Source of the DNA: Candidatus Pelagibacterales bacterium
GTDB taxonomy: Bacteria; Pseudomonadota; Alphaproteobacteria; Pelagibacterales; AG-422-B15
Direction: 5' to 3'
DNA: 5,384 bases
NCBI GenBank assembly: GCA_016777745.1
Contig: JADHQX010000101.1
Span: forward strand, 1 to 5,384
Numbering within the stretch: the stretch's first letter is position 1; each line of letters opens with the position of its first letter. Below, piece by piece: positions 1 to 4,993 of this stretch. The notes below the pieces were generated by a model. The model was not told the origin of the DNA, did not search any database, and was given only the letters and a program-made list of their open reading frames with translations. The position numbers were made by a program, and so were the translations under genes.

Positions 1-267
1 GTTAAACCTAAAGGTATTTTAAGCCTTCAAAAACATCATCATAGATCCGAACATTGGTTAGTTACACAAGGAAATCCAAAAATAACTTTAAATAAAAATA
101 AGTTTATAAAAAAGCCTAATGAACATGTATTTATTCCATTACAGGCTATTCATAGAATTCAAAACCCTGGAAAGAAACCAGTCAAAATTATGGAAGCACA
201 AATAGGATCAATTCTTAAAGAAACAGATATTGTTAGATATCAAGATATATACGGCCGTATTAAATAA
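1..267 (+). CDS. manC: Mannose-1-phosphate guanylyltransferase / mannose-6-phosphate isomerase, C-terminal cupin domain (5' end outside window)
   Basis: Open from the first base, this gives the last 88 residues of a bifunctional GDP-mannose synthesis enzyme of the ManC/AlgA/CpsB family. What is present is the type II phosphomannose isomerase cupin at the C-terminus of that family. Seen directly: the metal-binding stretch SLQKHHHRSEHW (residues 8-19 of the fragment), the second cupin motif FIPLQAIHRIQNPG (44-57, His51 the likely metal ligand), and the typical family ending ETDIVRYQDIYGR. The isomerase step interconverts fructose-6-P and mannose-6-P; the missing N-terminal part would make GDP-mannose for surface polysaccharide. 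The C-terminus is full and family-like, so the gene itself is not broken here, although its stop codon lies at the edge of a truncated neighbour on the other strand. A stand-alone cupin isomerase cannot be excluded because the N-terminal part is not visible. Confidence 0.85.
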   Translation, partial: VKPKGILSLQKHHHRSEHWLVTQGNPKITLNKNKFIKKPNEHVFIPLQAIHRIQNPGKKPVKIMEAQIGSILKETDIVRYQDIYGRIK

Positions 268-294
268 TACTTTCAGCTATTATGCTTCTAGCTG
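257..294. other. Two small hairpins in the convergent gene junction
   Basis: GTATT-AAAT-AATAC (257-270) is a 5-bp stem spanning the manC stop codon, followed on the plus strand by only three T. CAGCTA (274-279) and TAGCTG (289-294) form a 6-bp stem with a 9-base loop. Either might help terminate the converging transcripts, but neither has a proper T-run, and the second stem lies inside the ArsC-like remnant, so it may be chance. Confidence 0.25.
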
Positions 295-328
295 TGTTAC
301 CTGTGCAAACGAATAAGATATTTTTCAT
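260..328 (-). pseudogene. arsC: Truncated arsenate reductase-like (ArsC / low-molecular-weight phosphatase fold) gene remnant, 22 codons
   Basis: Reading the minus strand from ATG at 328-326 gives 22 codons and a TAA at 262-260. The peptide begins MKNI and continues LFVCTGNTARSIIAE (residues 5-19). This is the N-terminal beta strand, the CX5R phosphate-binding loop (Cys8 to Arg14, then Ser15) and the start of helix 1 of thioredoxin-type arsenate reductases and related low-Mr tyrosine phosphatases. The TGN-x-ARS form points to ArsC rather than to phosphatases, which usually have CRSP. Intact members are about 130-150 residues, so over 80 percent is missing. The ATG shares one base with the stop codon of the upstream small membrane-protein gene (TAATG), a normal coupled-operon junction, so the start looks authentic. 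Homology ends about where the manC 3' end begins, with an 8-base overlap. This looks like a deletion or insertion junction. A chimeric assembly is the main alternative. Confidence 0.7.
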
Positions 329-549
329 TAGAAAATAATTTTGTAAATTCCAATTAAAAATAATGGTATCTGTAAACCAAAATTAGTTAAAATAGCTTTA
401 TCTTTTGATATAAAACCAGCTATTGTCCAACCAATAACTCCAAGACCATGGAAGTAAATGTTAATAGGGTAGATATTTAAATTAGTTAATAATATTCCAG
501 TTAATACTAAAGCAGTACTGATCCATTTAAGGTATTTTTTAATAAACAT
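328..549 (-). CDS. Small integral membrane protein, function unknown
   Basis: This encodes 73 residues, mostly hydrophobic, with a short positively charged N-terminus (Lys4, Lys5, Lys8). There are about three candidate membrane segments: roughly residues 9-27, 30-47 and 53-72. A conserved-looking centre runs FHGLGVIGW (33-41) and then a SKDKAILTN loop (48-56). I do not recognise a function with confidence; it may belong to a domain-of-unknown-function family of small alphaproteobacterial membrane proteins. The start is supported by a strong SD, AGAGGAG (559-553), three bases before ATG. The stop overlaps the ATG of the ArsC-like remnant by one base, so the ancestral operon probably coupled this protein to an arsenate reductase-like enzyme. 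It lies 88 bp downstream of the barrel-protein gene on the same strand and could receive read-through from it. I found no convincing promoter of its own. Confidence 0.75.
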   Translation of the reverse strand: MFIKKYLKWISTALVLTGILLTNLNIYPINIYFHGLGVIGWTIAGFISKDKAILTNFGLQIPLFLIGIYKIIF

Positions 550-553
550 AGTC

Positions 554-600
554 TCCTCTATAAGTAAGTTTTGTTGCGAATTTATTACAATTATAGAGGA
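554..600 (-). promoter_or_regulatory. Perfect 10-bp inverted repeat that can mask the SD of the small membrane-protein gene
   Basis: On the minus strand TCCTCTATAA (600-591) is followed after 27 bases by its exact complement TTATAGAGGA (563-554). The second arm contains the core of the SD AGAGGAG (559-553) for the ATG at 549. In mRNA the two arms would pair and bury the ribosome binding site, with the upstream arm acting as an anti-SD. This could be a translational switch, such as a ligand-, temperature- or antisense-controlled leader. A dyad operator in DNA is the alternative. The repeat is seen directly; the function is inferred. Confidence 0.45.
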
Positions 601-613
601 AACTAAAATATTA

Positions 614-647
614 AATTAAAAAATTATTATGAATTTGTTAAAATTCA
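614..647 (-). terminator. Candidate intrinsic terminator of the barrel-protein gene
   Basis: On the minus strand TGAATTT (647-641), loop TAAC (640-637) and AAATTCA (636-630) form a perfect 7-bp stem with a four-base loop. It is followed by TAATAATTTTTTT. The stop codon of the barrel-protein gene (640-638) lies in the loop, so the stem overlaps the last codons. The stem has only one G-C pair, so it is weak, and some read-through into the small gene downstream is likely. Confidence 0.4.
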
Positions 648-1783
648 CTACTAAATTTTATACCAGCCCCAATACGTTCAGTTGTTTTATTGTCCTTATC
701 TTGACTTTTATATCCAAAGTCTAATCCAACACCTGATCCTAAATAATAGCCAACAGATGATTGAAATATATTTCCATTAAAACTTTCATCTGCTTCATCA
801 GCATCATTATCTGTATAGGTATAAGTAGTTCCAAAGTTCCATTTTTGATATTCAAGACCTAATCCACCAGTGGTATGACTACGGTCATGTGCATCTTCAC
901 CTGCTAGATTATCAATCTGCATTCTTTCAAAGATAAATTTACTACTTAAATCTTTTGATATTTTATTTTTGTAAATTAAAGAAGCAGAATAACGAGTATT
1001 ATCTGTTGCGTCTGAAACACCTGCTGCCTGATCAGCATAGCCTATTCTATAAATAAGTTCTTTGCTAAAAGAATTATCTTTAAATGAAAAAGGGTATGAC
1101 CCACTTAACGAAGCTGAATAAGATGATAAATCTTCTGTATTAGATACACCACTATCTTGCTTACTATTATGGCCACGCTCAAAAAATATTGAATCACTCA
1201 AACCACTAGTATCAGCTGCAAAAGAGGTAATATTTAGTTCATGTGTACCAAAACTTCCTGCATTTTTTCTAATTATACCACCCAAACCAACTCGTTCTTT
1301 AATTCCATATTCTTCGATCGCTTGGTATCCATACATGCCTGGAAAATTATGATAATCTAATCCAACAACTGGGTTAAATTTTCCTAAATAACCAGAAAAT
1401 TTTTTCGTGTCATAATTTAAGGTAAGTTCTTCAAAAATTAACATATGATCGTTGATACCATGGTCATCTCCATCTGGTGTAAGAGCACCACCATGAGCGT
1501 GACTATTACCATCTGGTCCACCTTCTAATTTTATATTTGAGTTAATAGAAAAATTTTCCGAAAATCTATTACCAATCTCAGCATGTGTATGTGAATATAT
1601 TTCGTTATATTTTCCATCATTAGCGACTTTTGTCATTGAGTCAGCAAATATTGCTACATCTAAATGTCCATAAAACCCTTCTTTATCATGATTGTCATGA
1701 TCATGATCTTTATGGTTATCTTCACTATAAGCATTTGTAGTTAAGACAATTATGATTGTGAGTACCTTTATTAATGTTTTCAT
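638..1783 (-). CDS. Zur-box-controlled, histidine-rich outer-membrane beta-barrel protein (predicted zinc porin)
   Basis: This encodes 381 residues. A signal peptide (Lys2, Lys6, hydrophobic 7-16) has a likely cleavage site AYS|E after residue 20. The mature N-terminus is a His/Asp tract, HKDHDHDNHDK (24-34), where zinc could be gathered. A second His cluster (H95, H97, H108, H113) lies in what looks like an extracellular loop. The rest is alternating polar/aromatic beta-strand sequence typical of porins, with a central GKFNPVVGLDYHNFPG motif (134-149), and it ends in Phe381 (FSSEF), the C-terminal aromatic signal used for barrel insertion. No TonB box or plug domain is apparent, and it is about half the length of TonB-dependent receptors such as ZnuD. 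Its start has a good SD, AAAGG, seven bases upstream, and its promoter carries a near-perfect Zur box. It lies directly downstream of znuA on the same strand. Inference: an outer-membrane channel made under zinc starvation to bring zinc to ZnuA. A general porin or a zinc-binding surface protein is the alternative; the exact substrate is unproven. Confidence 0.8.
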   Translation of the reverse strand: MKTLIKVLTIIIVLTTNAYSEDNHKDHDHDNHDKEGFYGHLDVAIFADSMTKVANDGKYNEIYSHTHAEIGNRFSENFSINSNIKLEGGPDGNSHAHGGALTPDGDDHGINDHMLIFEELTLNYDTKKFSGYLGKFNPVVGLDYHNFPGMYGYQAIEEYGIKERVGLGGIIRKNAGSFGTHELNITSFAADTSGLSDSIFFERGHNSKQDSGVSNTEDLSSYSASLSGSYPFSFKDNSFSKELIYRIGYADQAAGVSDATDNTRYSASLIYKNKISKDLSSKFIFERMQIDNLAGEDAHDRSHTTGGLGLEYQKWNFGTTYTYTDNDADEADESFNGNIFQSSVGYYLGSGVGLDFGYKSQDKDNKTTERIGAGIKFSSEF

Positions 1784-1802
1784 TTTAAATACCTTTAATT
1801 AT

Positions 1803-1823
1803 TAATGTTATATTATAACATTA
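1803..1823. promoter_or_regulatory. Zur box upstream of the barrel-protein gene
   Basis: The core TGTTATATTATAACA (1806-1820) is a perfect dyad around position 1813 and extends symmetrically to 10-bp arms over 1803-1823. It matches the proteobacterial Zur consensus, approximately AATGTTATAATATAACATT. It covers the predicted -10 end and start site of the promoter for the minus-strand gene starting at 1783, so zinc-loaded Zur should block transcription. It shares its core with the two boxes beside znuA/znuC, and a zur gene is present in the same window. Confidence 0.85.
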
Positions 1824-1849
1824 CATAAAGTAAAAAAATAATCTGTCAA
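1820..1849 (-). promoter_or_regulatory. Sigma70-type promoter of the barrel-protein gene
   Basis: On the minus strand a perfect -35 TTGACA (1849-1844) is followed, after 18 bases, by TGTAAT (1825-1820), a 5/6 match to the -10 consensus. The -10 overlaps the right end of the Zur box, and the expected start point near 1813 lies inside the box. The rest of the 154-bp gap to znuA (1784-1937) holds the SD AAAGGT (1796-1791), an A/T tract with nine A (1887-1895), and an AT-only inverted repeat, with no gene. Confidence 0.6.
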
Positions 1850-1937
1850 CATTATTTTGTCTTTAGTGGTAAAATAATTATAAAATAAAAAAAAATCTAA
1901 TTATTATTAAACATAAATATTTAGTTAGTATAAAAAT

Positions 1938-2948
1938 TTAACAACCTTTAAAAGAAGCTGACATATTTCTTATTAGATCGAAATATAAATTCTTTCCTGG
2001 ATTTAAAGTGGCCCCAAGTGGATCAACTACACCAGTTTTTATATTCATATCTTTAGCAACTACTTTTATTATATCAGGATTAAATTGAGGTTCTGAGAAA
2101 ATACATTTTACTTTATCATGTACAATTATTTCTCTAATTTCTGATAATTGTGCTGCACCAGGCATTATGTCAGTATTAACTGTAAAGGCCCCCAATATTT
2201 TTACATTAAATCTTTTTTCAAAATATTGATATGCATCATGGAAAACAATAGATGATGTACTTTCATTTAATTCAGTCATCACATCCATAGTAAGTTTATC
2301 TATATCATTAAGTGCTTTATCTAAGTTACTTTTGTAAGTAGATGCATTTTTTGAATCATTTTCGATTAAATGCTCAGTCATTTCTTTTAAAATTACTTTT
2401 GCATTAATAGGATCTAACCAAATGTGGGGATCATATTCACCATGTCCATGTCCTTCATGCTCATCATGGTCGTCATGTCCATCCTCTTTTTTAGCATGAT
2501 CGTCATGACTATCTTCTTTATTAGCATGGTCTTCATGATCATCTTCTTTTTTAGCGTGATCGTCATGATCATGTTCATCAAAAATATTTCTTTCTCTAAA
2601 TTTCAATACATTCAAACCTTTAATTTCAATTAATTCAATTTTTTCAGCCTTTTTTGCAATTGAATTTAATGGTTTTTCTAAAAAACTTTCTAAATCTTCA
2701 CCTATCCAAAATATAAGATCTGCATTTTGTAACATTTTTGCATGAGACGGTTTCATAGAAAACCCATGTGGTGAGTTAAAACCATCCACAATTAAATCTG
2801 GTTTTCCAACTCCATCCATAAGATAACTCGCTAATGAATGAATAGGTTTAATTGATGTAACTACTTTTATTTCAGCATTAGCTGGTGTAAAAATCGTTAA
2901 TAATGATAAAGTTGGTAGAATAAATAATATTTTTTTTAGTTTGTTCAT
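1938..2948 (-). CDS. znuA: Zinc ABC transporter periplasmic zinc-binding protein ZnuA
   Basis: This encodes 336 residues of the cluster A-I (cluster 9) metal-binding protein family. The signal peptide ends TPANA|EIK at residue 25. Zinc ligands align with known ZnuA: His61 in SPHGFSMKPSHA, His175 in DPHIWLDP and His237 in VFHDAYQYF. The family motif FSEPQF is at 284-289. Cys282 and Cys336 match the disulphide pair that marks ZnuA rather than manganese-binding relatives. Between the first two ligands, residues 124-171 form a His/Asp/Glu-rich loop with about 14 His, thought in ZnuA proteins to collect or pass on zinc; here it is made of ten-residue repeats. The gene is divergent from znuC across two Zur boxes. 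ATG 2948 is chosen because it gives a clean signal peptide, although no strong SD precedes it. It delivers periplasmic Zn2+ to ZnuB. Confidence 0.95.
   Translation of the reverse strand: MNKLKKILFILPTLSLLTIFTPANAEIKVVTSIKPIHSLASYLMDGVGKPDLIVDGFNSPHGFSMKPSHAKMLQNADLIFWIGEDLESFLEKPLNSIAKKAEKIELIEIKGLNVLKFRERNIFDEHDHDDHAKKEDDHEDHANKEDSHDDHAKKEDGHDDHDEHEGHGHGEYDPHIWLDPINAKVILKEMTEHLIENDSKNASTYKSNLDKALNDIDKLTMDVMTELNESTSSIVFHDAYQYFEKRFNVKILGAFTVNTDIMPGAAQLSEIREIIVHDKVKCIFSEPQFNPDIIKVVAKDMNIKTGVVDPLGATLNPGKNLYFDLIRNMSASFKGC
2451..2570 (-). repeat. znuA: 30-bp in-frame tandem repeats encoding the ZnuA histidine loop
   Basis: There are four consecutive 30-base units at 2570-2541, 2540-2511, 2510-2481 and 2480-2451. 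The first three are close copies, and the last matches only in its first half. They encode DHDDHAKKED, DHEDHANKED, SHDDHAKKED and GHDDHDEHEG. The units carry scattered base differences, some silent, so this is an aged duplication. Unit number could vary between strains without breaking the frame. Confidence 0.9.
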
Positions 2949-2966
2949 AATTTAAATATTTAATTA

Positions 2967-2985
2967 ATTGTTATAATATAACATT
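2967..2985. promoter_or_regulatory. Zur box 1, znuA-znuC divergent region
   Basis: TGTTATAATATAACA (2969-2983) is a perfect dyad centred on 2976. With its flanks it matches AATGTTATAATATAACATT at 18 of 19 positions. It lies between the divergent starts of znuA (2948) and znuC (3023) and should repress one or both in zinc excess. Confidence 0.85.
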
Positions 2986-2986
2986 G

Positions 2987-3001
2987 TGTAATAATATAAC
3001 A
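2987..3001. promoter_or_regulatory. Zur box 2, znuA-znuC divergent region
   Basis: TGTAATAATATAACA is centred on 2994, with one mismatch in the left arm (position 2990) against the perfect box. Its centre lies 18 bp from that of box 1, so two Zur dimers could sit side by side. It overlaps the predicted znuA -10. Confidence 0.7.
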
Positions 3002-3015
3002 TTTAAAAAAGTCAA
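2988..3015 (-). promoter_or_regulatory. Possible znuA promoter
   Basis: On the minus strand TTGACT (3015-3010), a 16-base spacer and TATTAC (2993-2988, 4/6 match) form a plausible promoter whose -10 lies in Zur box 2. For znuC, plus-strand TTGTTA (2968-2973), an 18-base spacer and TAATAT (2992-2997) is a weaker candidate. The region is so AT-rich that other choices are possible. Confidence 0.4.
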
Positions 3016-3022
3016 GAGCTAT

Positions 3023-3769
3023 ATGAATTTAGATAAGAATATATTAGTTAAACTAAATAATGCAGGTTTTCGCCAAAATAATAAATGGCTAGTAGAGGGT
3101 GTGTCTCTGCAGGTTGAGAAGGGCAAGATTGTAACTCTCATTGGTCCAAATGGTTCGGGCAAAAGTACAACTGCTAAAATTGCCTTAGGTATTTACAAAA
3201 ATATTGAAGGTAGTGTTGAAAAATATACTAATAAAATTGGATATGTTCCTCAAAAGATTTCAATAGATTGGACGTTGCCACTAAGAGTTAACGACTTTAT
3301 GGTATTGACTGAAAATATTAAGGATGATCAGATTAATGAAGCTTTATCATTAACGGGAGTGATGCATCTTAAAAATAAAAATTTAGGTAATTTATCTGGT
3401 GGTGAGTTTCAAAGAGTTTTACTTGCTAGAGCTATTTCAAAAAAACCAGAATTGTTAGTACTTGATGAACCAGTTCAAGGTGTTGATTTTACTGGAGAAA
3501 TAGCTTTGTATGAGTTAATTAAAAAGATCTCAGATACTTTGAATTGTGGAATTTTGTTAATATCACACGATTTACACACAGTAATGACTGCAACAGATCA
3601 TGTTGTTTGTTTAAATGGCCATGTTTGTTGTTCAGGTTCACCAATTGATGTTGCAAAAAATAATGAATATAAAACATTATTTGGAGAACAAGCTTCTCAG
3701 ATACTCTCTATTTATGAACATAAACATGATCACGAACATTCTGATGAAGGGAGTATAAAAAAAAACTAG
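3023..3769 (+). CDS. znuC: Zinc ABC transporter ATP-binding protein ZnuC
   Basis: This encodes 248 residues of the cytoplasmic ATPase that powers zinc import through ZnuB. All ABC motifs are present: Walker A GPNGSGKST (41-49), Q-loop Gln77 in GYVPQK, signature LSGGEFQRV (124-132), Walker B LLVLDEP (144-150) and switch His182 in LISHDLH. ZnuC-specific marks are DEPVQGVD (148-155), VCLNGHVCCSG (195-205), and a His-rich tail, YEHKHDHEH (231-239), comparable to the HHHNHRH-type tail of E. coli ZnuC. The ATG at 3023 is preferred to an in-frame TTG at 2984, because the TTG lies in the Zur box and would add 13 residues without family support. A weak SD, AAGAG (3014-3018), precedes it. It is the first gene of znuC-znuB-zur and divergent from znuA. 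A run of nine A (3757-3765) lies just before the TAG stop. Confidence 0.95.
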   Translation: MNLDKNILVKLNNAGFRQNNKWLVEGVSLQVEKGKIVTLIGPNGSGKSTTAKIALGIYKNIEGSVEKYTNKIGYVPQKISIDWTLPLRVNDFMVLTENIKDDQINEALSLTGVMHLKNKNLGNLSGGEFQRVLLARAISKKPELLVLDEPVQGVDFTGEIALYELIKKISDTLNCGILLISHDLHTVMTATDHVVCLNGHVCCSGSPIDVAKNNEYKTLFGEQASQILSIYEHKHDHEHSDEGSIKKN

Positions 3770-4573
3770 ATGTTTGATGATTTTTTTATAAGAGCATTAA
3801 TTGCTGGTATTGGAATTGCTTTAGTAGCAGGACCACTAGGATGTTTTGTTATTTGGAGAAGATTATCTTATTTTGGTGATACACTTTCTCATTCAGCATT
3901 ACTTGGTGTTACAATTGCTTATACGTTTGATTTAAATATTGCTCTTTCAGTATTTGTAATTTCTTCCGTCATAGCTTTATTATTAATACAATTACAAAAA
4001 AAAACTAATTTACCTGGTGATGCTTTGCTTGGTCTTTTAGCTCACTCTTCTTTAGCAGTTGGATTAGTCGTAATTGGTTTTTTAACATTCATAAGATTTG
4101 ACATTATGGGTCTATTATTCGGTGACATATTAGCTGTTACAACTAATGATATATTTGTTGTGTGGACTGGTGGTGCTGTAATTTTAATTATACTTAAATT
4201 AATTTGGAAACCTTTATTTGCATCAACTGTAAATTATGAATTAGCTGAGGCTGAAGGTTTGAATCCAGATAGATCAAAGGCTATATTCACGATTTTAATG
4301 GCTGCTGTTATTGCCATATCAATTAAAATGGTAGGTTTGCTTTTAATTACTGGAATGTTGATTATACCCGCTGCAATGGCTAGAAATATTTCAGACAGTC
4401 CACAAAAAATGGTATTTTATTCAATTATAGGGGGTTTATTGTCTATAGTTTTAGGATTATTCTCTTCATTAGAATTCAATACATCTTCAGGACCTTCAAT
4501 AATAGTTGCTTCTTTAATTTTATTTATATTATCTTTGTTAAAAATAAAACAATCGATTAAATTAAAAAACTAA
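3770..4573 (+). CDS. znuB: Zinc ABC transporter permease ZnuB
   Basis: This encodes 267 residues of the ABC-3 permease family, with about eight hydrophobic segments forming the inner-membrane zinc channel that docks ZnuA outside and ZnuC inside. Recognisable parts are the N-terminal VAGPLGCFVIWRRLSYFGD segment (19-37) running into TLSHSALLG (38-46), the central LLGLLAHSSLAVG and GLLFGDILA stretches, and the ELAEAEGL cytoplasmic loop likely to contact ZnuC. Near the C-terminus are KMVGLLLITGMLIIPAA and then a glycine/serine-rich last helix. Length is normal for the family. The ATG follows the znuC TAG with no gap and in the same frame. The nearest SD-like string, GAAGGGAG (3746-3753), is 16 bases away, so translation probably depends on ribosomes finishing znuC. 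Confidence 0.95.
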   Translation: MFDDFFIRALIAGIGIALVAGPLGCFVIWRRLSYFGDTLSHSALLGVTIAYTFDLNIALSVFVISSVIALLLIQLQKKTNLPGDALLGLLAHSSLAVGLVVIGFLTFIRFDIMGLLFGDILAVTTNDIFVVWTGGAVILIILKLIWKPLFASTVNYELAEAEGLNPDRSKAIFTILMAAVIAISIKMVGLLLITGMLIIPAAMARNISDSPQKMVFYSIIGGLLSIVLGLFSSLEFNTSSGPSIIVASLILFILSLLKIKQSIKLKN

Positions 4574-4594
4574 TAGCTAATTAAAAATTTAGAT

Positions 4595-4993
4595 ATGCAA
4601 AAACAAGAAAGTTTATCAAAAAACCAACAAATTATATTTGATTTTATTGAAAAAGCTAAAGAACCACTTAAAGCTTATTCAATATTATTTAATGTTCAAA
4701 AAAAAGGAATAAAAGCTCCCTTACAAGTTTATAGGGCTTTAGATAAATTAGTTGAAATAGGTAAAATTCATAAAATTGAAAGTCGAAATGCTTTTATAGC
4801 TTGTAAAAATTCAAATTGTGAAGTTTCTAATGCTACAATCTTTTCAATTTGCAATAAATGTGAAAATGTTTCTGAAATTAATAATCTTAAACTTTCAAAA
4901 TATTTAACTAATTTTGAAGACGATACTGGAATGCAATATAATAAATATAATTTAGAGTTTTTTGGTTTATGCAAAAAATGTAAAGCAAAATAA
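4595..4993 (+). CDS. zur: Zinc uptake regulator Zur (Fur family)
   Basis: This encodes 132 residues. The N-terminal winged helix (about 10-69) includes the recognition region PLQVYRALDKLVEIGKIHKIES (42-63), which is typical of Zur. The C-terminal dimer domain has the structural zinc site Cys86-x2-Cys89 and Cys126-x2-Cys129. Compared with E. coli Zur, the sensing-site ligands His77, Cys88 and Glu111 correspond to His59, Cys70 and Glu94. The fourth, His96, falls on Asn79; an extra Cys75 lies nearby and may substitute. With zinc bound it should repress at the three boxes at 1803-1823, 2967-2985 and 2987-3001, including its own operon. It starts 21 bp after znuB without a clear SD. The operon position, the matching boxes and the sequence all favour Zur over Fur or PerR. 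Confidence 0.93.
   Translation: MQKQESLSKNQQIIFDFIEKAKEPLKAYSILFNVQKKGIKAPLQVYRALDKLVEIGKIHKIESRNAFIACKNSNCEVSNATIFSICNKCENVSEINNLKLSKYLTNFEDDTGMQYNKYNLEFFGLCKKCKAK

Noticed and set aside
1873..1905. Inverted repeat AATAATTA/TAATTATT as a znuA terminator
   Set aside because: The stem is made only of A and T and the T-run lies in the loop rather than after the stem; expected by chance at this base composition.
2451..2570. 30-bp repeats as a CRISPR-like array
   Set aside because: The units are directly adjacent without spacers and encode an in-frame ZnuA loop.
2424..2633. Plus-strand 69-codon open frame opposite the znuA histidine loop
   Set aside because: It is the antisense image of the His/Asp repeats (runs of Met, Ile and Phe from CAT/ATC complements); znuA is certain on the other strand.
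2984..3022. Upstream TTG start for znuC
   Set aside because: It would begin inside Zur box 1 and add 13 residues not seen in ZnuC proteins; ATG at 3023 gives a normal N-terminus.
3722..3769. His-rich ZnuC tail as a novel domain
   Set aside because: A comparable histidine-rich C-terminus is present in E. coli ZnuC, so it is a family trait.
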